A stretch of DNA of 64,000 nucleotides, from positions 372,001-436,000 of the forward strand of contig DATNFO010000024.1 of the NCBI GenBank assembly GCA_035606355.1, given 5' to 3'. Source of the stretch: Sulfopaludibacter sp035606355 (lineage in GTDB: Bacteria; Acidobacteriota; Terriglobia; Bryobacterales; Bryobacteraceae). The translations under genes and the position numbers were made by a program. Of this stretch, positions 38,438-47,291 are shown in pieces; the first letter of the stretch is position 1, and the number at the start of each line of letters is the position of its first letter. Under the pieces are notes generated by a model. It had not been told where the DNA came from. It did no database searches and saw only the letters and a list, made by a program, of their open reading frames with translations.

Positions 38438-40702
38438 ATGTTCCACAGAGCGATAGGTCTTTCTGCCGCCTTGTTCGGGGCGGCGATGCTGCACGGTCAA
38501 ACGATTACCGGAGTTTCCAACGAATCAGGCTCCGCCAATCTCTGTCCTGGGGGGATCGGCTTTGTGAATGGGTCCAACCTGGGGACGGATCCCACCAAGG
38601 TCACGCTGACCGTGGGCACGAAAGCCGGATCCGTTCTATTTGCGTTCAACAGTTCACTTCAATTTCAGGTGCCGGTGGATGTGCCTACGGGAGCAACCAC
38701 GGTGAAAGTCGGCTCTTCGGCCCCGTTCAATGTCACTCTTACGCAGTATTGCCCGGGCATTCCGGTCGACAGCAACGTCGCTGCGGTCTACCACCTTTCG
38801 CCTGTCGCCAGGGTCACAACGGCTTTTCCGGCCGTTCCCAGCGAGCACCTTGTGCTTTCCGCGACCGGCCTCGGACCAACGAACCCCGCTGTCGCCACTG
38901 GACAGAAACCGAACGACACAAATTCGGCCGTAGTCACCCTACCGGCACTGACGGTTGGAACAACCACCGTACCCGTGTCTTCGGCTTTCCTGGACCCGAA
39001 TAACGCGCCGGGCTTCTACGACGTGACATTCACTATGCCGGCGAACGTCACCACCGGGAATGTCGCCGTATTTCTTACGCAGGGTGGCAGCAAAAGCAAC
39101 ACGGTTCAGGTGCCTGTCACCACGGCCCCCATCCTCACCCAGGCCACCAACGGAGCGAGTTACTTTGCGGTCGGCCCGAGCCGCGGCCTCGCCCAGGGCG
39201 GGCTCGTGGTATTGAAGGGTAACCTCATGGGTCCGCAGAGTCTCGCGATCGCCCCGAAACCGTTTCAGGACACGACGCTGAATGGGACCTCAGTGACTTT
39301 CACCGTCAACGGGACGACCACCAACGGATTGATGTACTACACCTCCGTGGGGCAGGTAGCTGTGCTGATGCCTTCCAACACCCCCGTGGGTCAGGGGACC
39401 GTCACCGTCAGCTATAACGGCAACAACGGCGTCACGTTCCCCATTGTGGTGGTCGCCAACGCTCCGGGGGTATTCACCGTGGCATCGGACGGACAGGGAG
39501 CCGGGATCGTCACCTACCCGGATTACAGTCTTGTGTCCGCCGCCCGCGCAGCCAATTGCGGCGGCCCGTCTACAACCTGCGGTGCCGCGAATGCCGGCGA
39601 CACCCTCATCATCTGGGCGACAGGCTTAGGACCGGTCAACGGCAATGAAGCGGCGGGCGCGGGCCTCGGCGTCAACATGACCAACATTCCGCTGACCGTC
39701 TGGCTGGGAAACGTGCAGATCACGCCTATCTACCAGGGCCGTTCCGGTTGCTGCGTTGCGGAGGACCAGATCGCGTTCACAGTGCCGGCCAATACGCCGG
39801 TCGGCTGCTCAGTGCCGCTTTTCCTGCAAGTCGGAAATTTCGTGAGCAACAACGTTTCGCTGCCCGTCGCGCCGGCAGGGAGTCGCACTTGTCCGTTTAC
39901 CAGCCCCGCTCTCTCGAAGAACGCAGCCGAAGTGGTTAGCGCGACCTCGAGCTTTACATTCAGCGGGCTCCAGTTCCGGCGTCAGGATCAAGAGCCCGGT
40001 TTCGTGGACGGCTTTGAGATGTACTTCATGCGGTTCCTGTACGATCCGTCGATCGCGCCGTGGGTCTCTTCGTATATAGACGACCCGCCGGTGGGATCGT
40101 GCCAGGTCTATAACGGCCTCAACGGAAATCCGGATGCTCCCGGACTAAACCTCCTTCCGCTTGATGCGGGATCTTCGATCACAGTCACAGGGGCGGGCGG
40201 AGCGACGTTCACTGCGCCGAACCAGGGCGGAGATTACAGGGTCACTTTGAGCAACACCGGAAACTTCTTTTCTCCGGGAACCCTGACCGTAACCGTTCCC
40301 GGCGGTAAGGACGTTGGACCTTTAACCGTTCCTGTCACCATTCCGGTAATGCCGGCATTGACCAGCCCTCAACCGGATGCTCCAACTCCCACTTCGGTGA
40401 CGCGCGCCAACGGTTTCACGGTCACTTGGAGCAACGGCTCGCCGAATACCGTGATCAGAATTGACGGCTTCGCCGCCACCGATAACACTTACACGAACGG
40501 GGTCAGCTTCCGGTGCATGGCGCCCTCGGCGCCGGGCTCGTTCGCGATACCGGCGACAGTCACGATGATGCTGCCGGGGACCAATTTCGCCGGCATCGAT
40601 TTCCGTCCGGGCATCATTCCGTTTGCCGTTCCAGGCTCCAAAACGGATGCGTCGGAAGTCAGTCTTCAATTCGACTATTTCTCACCGCTCGCGTTCAAGT
40701 AG
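38438..40702 (+). CDS. Secreted TIGR03437-type repeat protein
   Basis: This protein of about 754 residues has a signal peptide (MFHRAIGLSAALFGAAMLHG) and at least two beta-sandwich units. Each holds the family phrase: LSATGLGPTNPAVATG (first) and IWATGLGPVNGNEAAGAG (second), with partner strands QVAVLMPSNTPVGQGTV and QIAFTVPANTPVG. The C-terminal third is unrelated and Gly/Thr-rich. Such proteins are a Solibacter-type expansion and are probably surface or extracellular. The ATG at 38438 has GGAGGGCAGGG in front; an in-frame ATG at 38231 would add 69 unrelated residues. Confidence 0.82.
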   Translation: MFHRAIGLSAALFGAAMLHGQTITGVSNESGSANLCPGGIGFVNGSNLGTDPTKVTLTVGTKAGSVLFAFNSSLQFQVPVDVPTGATTVKVGSSAPFNVTLTQYCPGIPVDSNVAAVYHLSPVARVTTAFPAVPSEHLVLSATGLGPTNPAVATGQKPNDTNSAVVTLPALTVGTTTVPVSSAFLDPNNAPGFYDVTFTMPANVTTGNVAVFLTQGGSKSNTVQVPVTTAPILTQATNGASYFAVGPSRGLAQGGLVVLKGNLMGPQSLAIAPKPFQDTTLNGTSVTFTVNGTTTNGLMYYTSVGQVAVLMPSNTPVGQGTVTVSYNGNNGVTFPIVVVANAPGVFTVASDGQGAGIVTYPDYSLVSAARAANCGGPSTTCGAANAGDTLIIWATGLGPVNGNEAAGAGLGVNMTNIPLTVWLGNVQITPIYQGRSGCCVAEDQIAFTVPANTPVGCSVPLFLQVGNFVSNNVSLPVAPAGSRTCPFTSPALSKNAAEVVSATSSFTFSGLQFRRQDQEPGFVDGFEMYFMRFLYDPSIAPWVSSYIDDPPVGSCQVYNGLNGNPDAPGLNLLPLDAGSSITVTGAGGATFTAPNQGGDYRVTLSNTGNFFSPGTLTVTVPGGKDVGPLTVPVTIPVMPALTSPQPDAPTPTSVTRANGFTVTWSNGSPNTVIRIDGFAATDNTYTNGVSFRCMAPSAPGSFAIPATVTMMLPGTNFAGIDFRPGIIPFAVPGSKTDASEVSLQFDYFSPLAFK

Positions 40703-40824
40703 GCGTTCTTGCGGAGGCCGGGGTTCGCTCGATATGAATCCCGACGCTGCTGCCCTTTCCACCGCCGGACCAACGCCGAGAGTTCGCTCTTTGGACGCTA
40801 ATGGGTATCCTGTTTTACCGTCTA

Positions 40825-41571
40825 ATGCACATGCGCACTTTCTCGGTGGCCCTGATTGCCTTCACTTGCCTTGCACAGACTGCGCAGGAGCCCGCTTTCG
40901 AGGCTGCGTCGATCAAACTCGCCACTGCCGAAAGCAGGAGAACGCCCGGGCGACGCATCCAAACCTATCCTGGTTCGCTGGTGACTCACGGGCTGAGCCT
41001 GCGCGCGTGCCTTGGCTGGGCGTACGGCCCGACGGTGCAGTTGGTCGCGCCGGATTGGACGAGCACCGTCGCGCTGGACATCAATGCCAAGGCGGCGACT
41101 CCGGCCGGCGACAAGGAACTGTACCGGATGCTGCGAACATTACTGGAAACTCGCATGGGGCTCAAAGCTCACACCGAGAAGCGGGAAATGGAGGTATACG
41201 CTCTCGTGGTCGCCAAGGGCGGACCCAAGTTCAAAGCATCAGAGACCGAGGGGCCGCTCCAGGTGGGACAAGACAAGGGTGTTTCGGTGATCCAGCACGC
41301 CTCACTAGGCGAGTTCGCCGCGCAGCTATCGGACAACGTCTTCGACCGCCCGGTGATTGATGCAACTGGTCTGACCGGCCGGTACGATATCCGCTTTGAC
41401 ATGCGAAGCGTGTTGGCGTCGCAGGGTCCGAACAAGCCCGACCGCGCCGACCTGGCGACCGCGGTGATGGATGCGATTCAGGAACAAATGGGCCTGAAGG
41501 TAGAATCTCGAAAGGCGCTCCTCGATGTCGTCGTCATAGACCACATCGAGAAGACGCCCACTGAGAATTGA
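40825..41571 (+). CDS. TIGR03435 family secreted protein (copy 3)
   Basis: About 248 residues with a signal peptide (MRTFSVALIAFTCLAQTAQ), FEAASIKLATAES, LGWAYGPTVQLVAPDW, LLETRMGLKAHTEKREMEVYALVV, RPVIDATGLTGRYDIRF and the terminal VVIDHIEKTPTEN. All conserved blocks of the family are present. The start could be 40801, 40825 or 40831; I prefer 40825/40831 because the signal peptide then starts properly. It is the last gene before the accessory region. Confidence 0.87.
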   Translation: MHMRTFSVALIAFTCLAQTAQEPAFEAASIKLATAESRRTPGRRIQTYPGSLVTHGLSLRACLGWAYGPTVQLVAPDWTSTVALDINAKAATPAGDKELYRMLRTLLETRMGLKAHTEKREMEVYALVVAKGGPKFKASETEGPLQVGQDKGVSVIQHASLGEFAAQLSDNVFDRPVIDATGLTGRYDIRFDMRSVLASQGPNKPDRADLATAVMDAIQEQMGLKVESRKALLDVVVIDHIEKTPTEN

Positions 41572-41800
41572 CCAGATACGCGAAGCATTCGCCGGACGTG
41601 ATCGATTCGGCGGAACCAAAAGCTCCTTACTTCTTCCACGGAACGATGCTGCTGCAAAAACAGCAATTAAGAACCCTCGTGACTCCACTGAAGCCACACG
41701 TGGAAATCGAGATAGTCTCAACCCCGCTGTAGATGATTTTGTAGTGAGGGAAGCCACAAAGACCCACACAGGCCACCGAATTCCCTCAGTCTTCCCTTAG
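41572..41800. other. Left edge of the accessory region with a partial att-type motif
   Basis: No gene is visible. TGTAG at 41728-41732 and 41740-41744 repeats the 12-nt-spaced pair found in the three full att-type repeats, with the flanking bases (CTGTAGATGATTTTGTAGT) also alike. It looks like an older, partly erased copy. Confidence 0.45.
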
Positions 41801-42026
41801 TTAGGAACCGAAAAAGTGCTATTGAAAGCGTCGAATTCATTTTGAAGTGGTAGGCGCGACTCGACCGCGCGACCCTCAGCTTAGAAGAGGAAGTCGCGGA
41901 GGCTAAGCCATTGTCGTACGCAAGGTAAAACGATGGCTTACCGAATTCTATATACAGCGAGAATATCGCCTGTAGATAAGTTTGTAGTCAGGAATTCCCA
42001 GCGGAATCAACGAATTTCCAAACCTC
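41801..42026 (-). repeat. att-type repeat, copy A (decayed tRNA-Arg 3' half plus arm sites)
   Basis: On the minus strand, the part at 41848-41887 runs from a tRNA anticodon loop (CTTCTAA) through the variable loop and T-arm to CCA. Its acceptor stem has lost 5 nt and its T-loop is mutated compared with copy B. To its right lie AAGTCGCGGAGG and the two arm sites TGTAG at 41971 and 41983. To its left lies a decayed version of the terminator seen in copy B. It is in direct orientation with copies B and C. Confidence 0.65.
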
Positions 42027-42055
42027 ACGGTGGGTTACTTCGCGGAAACCCCAAA

Positions 42056-42328
42056 TCAGACCACAAGCAGACGATGAAACGCGCTGCCGTTACCGAGGGT
42101 GGTCAAGACGTCATACACGGTGTCGCCAAATGACTGCGCTTCTCGCATGTAGGCCCGCGCTCCAGAGGTAAGTTTGAATCCCTCTACGAGCTCCTGCTCA
42201 CCCCTGTTTGTGGTCAACAGGAACGCTTGGTACTGCTCGAGCAACCGTTTAATGGCGTCGTGGGCGGTTGCAAGATCAGGCTGCGCAATCAGCCACTCCA
42301 ACCGCTCGGTCGGACTCAGCTTTGTCAT
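42056..42328 (-). CDS. Small hypothetical protein
   Basis: A 90-residue frame starts MTKLSPTERLEWLIAQPDL and is mainly helical and charged (AHDAIKRLLEQYQAFLL, GARAYMREAQSFGDTVYDVL). The amino acid make-up looks like a real soluble protein, but I do not recognise a family. A TTG start further upstream would add 20 residues. It lies just inside att-type copy A, as the first cargo gene of that segment. Confidence 0.5.
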   Translation of the reverse strand: MTKLSPTERLEWLIAQPDLATAHDAIKRLLEQYQAFLLTTNRGEQELVEGFKLTSGARAYMREAQSFGDTVYDVLTTLGNGSAFHRLLVV

Positions 42329-42662
42329 TCGAATAGCATCCGCTGGTGAAACAGTCCCATGCAATCGGTACGTCGCTAGGAGGAACAAAAGTCCCGAATA
42401 ACAAGTCAGTAAGCGGCTGTGTTTAATTTTTCGTCGGCCTCCGGTTCAGACGGTCCGGCGACCACGCTTGTTCGCTCAGCGAACCCGGGCACGGGCCGTC
42501 AAGTTGGATTCTAACTGCGTGGTTTACCGAGCCATTTAATTTGACGTTTAACGCCCGACTCTGAGATATGAGAGAGCCCTGCGTTAAGGGCATTATCGGT
42601 AGCGATTCGAACTGAAAATTCGCGGCCGCGTCAAAACGCCCCGGGCGCAAGCCGTTCGTTGA
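42329..42662. other. Intergenic stretch, nothing recognised
   Basis: About 330 nt without a frame of convincing composition and without clear hairpins or promoters. Confidence 0.4.
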
Positions 42663-43922
42663 CTACTTCGGCTTGTAACCCTGCCAGACGTACTCCAGCG
42701 CTTCAGGGAGAGTCTGCTTCTTCACAGCGCCATCCGTGTGACCGGCGTTGCGCGCGAAGACAAACTGGTAGTGATAACCCTTCGCAGCCAGCGCGCGAGC
42801 CATAATCTCGTTCGCAGCCACCCAGTCGTGAGTATCATCACCAGGACGCCCGTTATCGCGGTCCCCGACTTCCATCCAGATGCGAATCGGCTTCGCCGGC
42901 GCCGCCGGAATCAGATGCTCTTCCAGCTCAAACGCGCCATGCGGCAGATTCGGATCGGTCGGCGACTGCTGATTCACATACGTCCCCGAGTACGTGAGCA
43001 CGCGGTGATAGCGATCGTTGTGGAACCACGCCATGCCGAACGAAACCGATCCGCCCGAACTGCCACCCATCGCCAGACGCGCATCCGGATCCCTACTGAG
43101 CTTCACGCCGTAACGCTTCTCAACGAGAGGAAGAACTTCCGTCTCCACGAACTCGGCGTACTTGCCTGACATCGTGTCATACTCCAGTCCCCGTTCGCTG
43201 CCCGGACCATCGCCCCCGCCATTTCCGATAGAAACAGCGATCATCGGCGGCAGCTTCTTCGCCGCGATCATGTTATCGAGCGTAGTGAACAGCGTGTTGT
43301 CGGGACCATCCGCGCCCACAATGAACGGCGCAACAGTTCCCGCGACATACTGGTTGGGAATATACACGTACACGCGACGGCTGTAAGGCGCGGGCATAAC
43401 GGGGATCATGCGCGAATTCGGCGGTCGCGGAGGAGCGTCAGGATCGCGCGGCGCGCGCGTGATTCCGGGATACATCTTGCTATCCGCCGATTCCATCGCG
43501 AAGATGCAGACTACGCCCTTCGGCACGCTTGCGTTCTCCACCGTATCGGGAGCGGCGGGATGCGTCGGCCCCAGCACGAAGTTTCCGTCAACATTGTTCG
43601 GAGCATTCTCACCATCCGGAAGATCCTTCGCGTCAACGTAGCCGGCGGCATGCGGATCACGAACGGCAGCACCGCCCGCGCGGCCCCCGCCCGAACGTGC
43701 GAAGGCACCGCGGCCGGTGCCGGGCAATCCGCGCCCGCCACCACCGCCGCCGCGAGGGGCTCCGCCCGACGCAGCCAGAGCGGCCCCGGGACCGGTGGTG
43801 TAAGCAGGCGCGGCATTGGCCTGCGGCAAAGTCCCGCACCCAACCGACTGACCCAGAGCGGCCTGCGAACCGGCCATTAATCCGGCCATCGCTACCGCGG
43901 CAAAAACATGCGATCTCTTCAT
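42663..43922 (-). CDS. Secreted esterase (putative esterase D/IroE-like alpha/beta hydrolase)
   Basis: About 419 residues. The start at 43922 gives a signal peptide (MKRSHVFAAVAMAGLMAGSQ). A Gly/Arg/Ala-rich linker (about residues 45-85) leads to an alpha/beta hydrolase. The catalytic Ser sits in AMGGSSGGSVSFG and the likely His in RNAGHTDGAVKK; PYSRRVYVYIPNQY is the usual strand at the domain start. Enterochelin or feruloyl ester-type substrates are typical of relatives. The tail of a second, degraded copy lies immediately upstream. Confidence 0.82.
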   Translation of the reverse strand: MKRSHVFAAVAMAGLMAGSQAALGQSVGCGTLPQANAAPAYTTGPGAALAASGGAPRGGGGGGRGLPGTGRGAFARSGGGRAGGAAVRDPHAAGYVDAKDLPDGENAPNNVDGNFVLGPTHPAAPDTVENASVPKGVVCIFAMESADSKMYPGITRAPRDPDAPPRPPNSRMIPVMPAPYSRRVYVYIPNQYVAGTVAPFIVGADGPDNTLFTTLDNMIAAKKLPPMIAVSIGNGGGDGPGSERGLEYDTMSGKYAEFVETEVLPLVEKRYGVKLSRDPDARLAMGGSSGGSVSFGMAWFHNDRYHRVLTYSGTYVNQQSPTDPNLPHGAFELEEHLIPAAPAKPIRIWMEVGDRDNGRPGDDTHDWVAANEIMARALAAKGYHYQFVFARNAGHTDGAVKKQTLPEALEYVWQGYKPK

Positions 43923-43974
43923 TTTTGTTTGCTCTCCTGCTCTGCCGTTGGTGCTTTGCAGTTGGATAACCTTT

Positions 43975-44067
43975 ACCACAGATACTCCAGCGCTTCAGCC
44001 AGTGTCCCGCTTCACCGCGCCATCGGTGTCGCCCGCATTCTTCGCGAACCGGATGAAACTTCTCATC
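43975..44067 (-). pseudogene. 3' remnant of a second esterase gene
   Basis: On the minus strand the frame reads FIRFAKNAGDTDGAVKRDT and, after a small frameshift, LAEALEYLW and a stop. This parallels the end of the intact esterase (FARNAGHTDGAVKKQTLPEALEYVW). It shows that two tandem esterase genes once stood here and that most of the upstream one was lost. Confidence 0.7.
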
Positions 44068-44354
44068 TGCAGGTACACTTTCACAAGACCCGAAACGTGA
44101 ACGAGCGACGACGTGCCGAGTCTCCAGGTTGCACACACCTTTCTCCGCCACCAAGTTGCCCATGTTCATCCGCAACGCTTGTCTCCACACGGCGGCAGCC
44201 GCGCAATAAACCGGCGGTGCGTATGAGCTATGATCAAAAACGCAGTTTGATTTTCTGCGCGAGTAGGATTTGGCACTCTAGAGCGCGCCATTTTTTTCTG
44301 CACGATTTCGGTGCTGCCGGCCGAAACTTCTGGCATGTTCGCTTGAATATTCCT

Positions 44355-45041
44355 ATGCAAGAAACGATTATCGTTTGTGGATCCGGCACCGGCATCTCGG
44401 ATGCCGTGGCGAAGAAGTTCGGCGCCGAGGGCTTTCAGGTGGCTCTCGTATCGAGGAGCGCCGGCAAACTCGAAAAGGCGCGAGATGCGCTCCAGGATCG
44501 AGGTATTAAGGCGGCTACGTTTCCGGCGGATCTGTCCGATCCGGATGGCGCAAAGGGCCTCGTAAAACGGGTGAGGGACCGGCTTGGACCTGTCACCGCG
44601 ATTCACTGGAACGCTTATTCCAACGTTGCCGGAGATGTGTTGACTGCGGACGCCGCCGCGCTCCGCACGGTCTTCGATGTGGCCGTCACGAGTCTGGTTT
44701 TGACCGTGCAGGAAGCACTCCCGGATCTGAAGTCCGCGAAGGGGGCGCTGCTGGTGACGAACGGCGGTCTGGGCCTGTTCGATCCGAAGGTGGACGCTTT
44801 GGCCGTGGAATGGAATTCGATGGGCTTGGCGATTGCGAATTCTGCGAAGCATAAGCTCATCGGTCTGCTTGCCGAGAAACTGCGCGCTGACGAGATCACC
44901 GTAGCCGAGGTTGTGGTCCTGGGGCTTGTGAAGGGCACTGCCTGGGACACCGGCAACGCCACGGTGGACCCAAGCACCGTTGCCGGCATGTTCTGGGAGA
45001 TCTACTCAAGCCGCCGATCCAGAGTCGTTACCGTCTCGTGA
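44355..45041 (+). CDS. SDR-like oxidoreductase lacking the catalytic Tyr
   Basis: This 228-residue protein starts MQETIIVCGSGTGISDAVAKKF and has a Rossmann fold related to short-chain dehydrogenases (VALVSRSAGKLEKA, ADLSDPDGAKGLVKRV). The glycine motif is altered (CGSGTGIS rather than TGxxxGIG). The usual YxxxK is replaced by IANSAKHKL, which keeps the Lys but not the Tyr. It may bind NAD(P) without classical SDR catalysis. The ATG at 44355 is the first start in frame with the conserved N-terminus. Confidence 0.75.
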   Translation: MQETIIVCGSGTGISDAVAKKFGAEGFQVALVSRSAGKLEKARDALQDRGIKAATFPADLSDPDGAKGLVKRVRDRLGPVTAIHWNAYSNVAGDVLTADAAALRTVFDVAVTSLVLTVQEALPDLKSAKGALLVTNGGLGLFDPKVDALAVEWNSMGLAIANSAKHKLIGLLAEKLRADEITVAEVVVLGLVKGTAWDTGNATVDPSTVAGMFWEIYSSRRSRVVTVS

Positions 45042-45396
45042 AGCAAGGCGGCTATCGCCTCCCGATCCTGCTTTCGGGCGCCGGTTTTGGCTTTCGTTGG
45101 CGGCTTGCGGCTCTTTCTCTGGCCCGTCGAGCTTCTCGATGGCTGCTCCAGGTGAAGGCGCGGGCTTGGCGGTAGGTGATTCCTGGGCCGGTGTTAGCGC
45201 TATGCCACTCTCGGCACCAGTTTGTAGATCAGCCGCTGCTTCCGCTGCAACGACACGGCATATGGACCGTTGTGTGTTGTCTGTCTCGGTGCCTGCGGAG
45301 AAGATCGGAAACGGATTCCTACTGGAAAAACTCGTCGAAGGGTATAGTATTGGCCGAGGAGGTCTCCAACGACGATGGCGGTTTCGCGACGAACCT
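45042..45396. other. Intergenic stretch left of att copy B
   Basis: About 350 nt where an integrase would be expected if the left segment were a complete element. I see only short frames without tyrosine recombinase motifs. Confidence 0.4.
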
Positions 45397-45626
45397 TTAG
45401 GAACGGAAAAAGCGCCATTGAAAGAAAAGCGCTTGTTTGAACTGGTAGGCCCGGCGCGACTCGAACGCGCGACCCTCAGCTTAGAAGAGAAAGTCGCGGC
45501 GGTAAAGCCGTTGCCGTAAAGCGCACATATTCAAGGGCTTACGGACAAGCATCTACACGGAGGAGATGGCCTGTAGACGATTTTGTAGTCAGCAATTCCC
45601 AAGGAAATCAACAACTTTCCAAACTT
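45397..45626 (-). repeat. att-type repeat, copy B (tRNA-Arg(UCU) 3' half, terminator, arm sites)
   Basis: On the minus strand 45443-45487 gives anticodon loop CTTCTAA (anticodon TCT), 3' anticodon stem GCTGA, variable loop GGGTC, T-arm GCGCG-TTCGAGT-CGCGC, CGGGCCT, A and CCA. It is a well-formed 3' half with no 5' half beside it. Left of it AGCGC...GCGCT followed by a T-run resembles a tRNA terminator. Right of it lie CTACA (45553) and TGTAG (45572, 45584). This matches the distal attachment site left by a tyrosine recombinase at a tRNA gene. Confidence 0.75.
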
Positions 45627-45822
45627 CGGGCCGGTGTACTCAAAACGTACCAGGCTGACTCGCCGTCGCGCCGCCCCGAACTGCCAACGGGAAATTGAAA
45701 TTGTGCGAAATAGAAACTCTAAAAGGCTCCCACAGCGGCGACTCAGCCTCAAGAACGGGGCACGTTGCGCATTATTGGCAAGCAACTTTTTGGAAAAGTC
45801 GTCATTCCGGTGGAGCGTCTCC

Positions 45823-46145
45823 CTATCGGCACCCATGCGGGACCGCGTAGTGTCGCGCAGTCTTGGCTGCCCCGTTGGCCCGCAGCAACTCTACCATATT
45901 CGTGTGCCCCTTCCGTTTCGCCCATGCAATCGGCCGGGCCCAGTACGCACCTGCGCGATTTGACATCTGCTCTCCATGGCCGATCAGCAGCAACGCTACG
46001 TCGTGCTGGTTACAGCGGGCAGCAAACCTAGGGGTGTCGAACGGTATTCCCCGTCGATGGCGTCCACCTCCGCCCCATGCTCAAGCAGCAGCCGCGCCCT
46101 CTGGACGCTGCCTTCATGAGCGATATCGTGCAAAAGTGACCATGG
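45823..46145 (-). pseudogene. Degraded ankyrin-repeat protein gene
   Basis: The minus strand reads LLHDIAHEGSVQRARLLLEH, then GAEVDAIDGEYRSTPLGL in one frame. Past a frameshift near 46024 it continues as AARCNQHDVALLLIGHG, RPIAWAKRKGHTNMVELL and RANGAAKTARHYAV to a stop at 45823-45825. These are two or three ankyrin units (TPL..AA..GH...V.LLL..GA). There is no start codon in a good context, so the 5' end is also lost. Confidence 0.7.
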
Positions 46146-46263
46146 AAATCGCCGTACACGAAAGGCGTCGCACCTCCGGCGGAGTTAAGGGAGTACTGCA
46201 AGAGACCATTCTTAGTACCAGTTAATATTGAGTCGAACGCATGCCTCGGCTAGAATCCCGACC

Positions 46264-46956
46264 ATGATGAACTTCAGAGTAGCGGTAGGATGCACGATCT
46301 TACTGTCGCTCGCTCGGTTGGGGTGCGCGGGTCAGGTCGTACTGAACGGAGCGAATGTAATCGGCGGATCGGGGGCGTATGGAGGCGACTGGTCGAGCGG
46401 CCAGTTCAATGCGCGGGAAATCGTCGATCAACAGACGGGTGCTGTGACTGACTCTTTCGGCACGACTTACTGGCTGAATCCCGACAATGGTCCTGCGAAC
46501 GCGTACATCGTGATCGATCTCGGCGCAGCTTACCAGATCACCTCGCTGGAGTTGTTCAATACCCACAACGATGGCTTCAACGACCGGGGTACTGGAAGCT
46601 TCAGTTTCGAAGCCAGCAACTCGGTGACGAATGTTGGGACCGCTGGTTTCGACTTGAGCTCCGGAACGGGCGTGACAATTCTCGCGTCAACGCTTTTGCC
46701 AGCACATACCCCCGATCCGATCCCCGGACAGACGTTCACGGTCAGCGATCCCGGAACGTACCGCTACATTAAGTTCGAACCGCATTCAGTCGCAGTGGGT
46801 GGGAACTCGTGCTGCGGGGCAAACAACTACGGTTTGAATGAACTGCGAGTCTTCAGTGACCCTGTCGCTACTCCCGAACCCGCGTCCATCGAACTCATGT
46901 CTCTCGTCGTAATCGCATCGATTGCCATCCGGCGGCGGCGCCCATCCATCAGTTAA
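46264..46956 (+). CDS. PEP-CTERM-sorted secreted protein with discoidin-like domain
   Basis: The 230-residue protein has a signal peptide (MNFRVAVGCTILLSLARLGCAG), a galactose-binding/F5-8 type C-like jelly roll (AYIVIDLGAAYQITSLELFN and GTYRYIKFEPHS) and a C-terminal sorting signal: TPEPASIELMSL, a hydrophobic helix, then IRRRRPS. PEP-CTERM proteins are exported and processed by exosortase in organisms that make exopolysaccharide. No exosortase is in the window. The ATGATG at 46264/46267 leaves one residue uncertain. Confidence 0.75.
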   Translation: MMNFRVAVGCTILLSLARLGCAGQVVLNGANVIGGSGAYGGDWSSGQFNAREIVDQQTGAVTDSFGTTYWLNPDNGPANAYIVIDLGAAYQITSLELFNTHNDGFNDRGTGSFSFEASNSVTNVGTAGFDLSSGTGVTILASTLLPAHTPDPIPGQTFTVSDPGTYRYIKFEPHSVAVGGNSCCGANNYGLNELRVFSDPVATPEPASIELMSLVVIASIAIRRRRPSIS

Positions 46957-47291
46957 TTGGCTGATGTTGCAAACGGCATCGTACGAGCTGGTCGAAATCG
47001 CGCGGAATGCCCAATATTCGGGCATTCGCTTTCCCTCAGTTGTTAACGGAAAGGTTGTAGGTCCGAGTCTTGTCCGCGGAGGCAAATGTTTTTTTCATGT
47101 GCCAGTCCGCACTGCCTTGCAGCCGATTCACATCACGCCCGGTTCGGTATCCTTGCAGGATTACGATCAGGAGCATTCTGCCCGCGGCCTATGACACATG
47201 AAGCCGTACCGGTTGCGGGGACCGGACTGGCTGTCGGTGGACCATTTGGCGCTTTCATTAGAAAGTTGGTTCGTCAGAAGAATTCGTGGGT
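46957..47291. other. Intergenic stretch, nothing recognised
   Basis: 335 nt between the PEP-CTERM gene and the transposase remains. There are no convincing frames, and the inverted repeats expected at the end of an insertion sequence were not located by eye. Confidence 0.35.

Noticed and set aside
42423..42650. 75-codon minus-strand frame before the esterase
   Set aside because: No start context, no family pattern, and composition like intergenic DNA.
45042..45396. Possible integrase next to att copy B
   Set aside because: None of the frames here carries the RHRY catalytic pattern of tyrosine recombinases.
45176..45519. Frames running into the tRNA half of copy B (ending GPARLERATLSLEE...)
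   Set aside because: This peptide arises from reading a tRNA 3' half and is a known annotation artefact.
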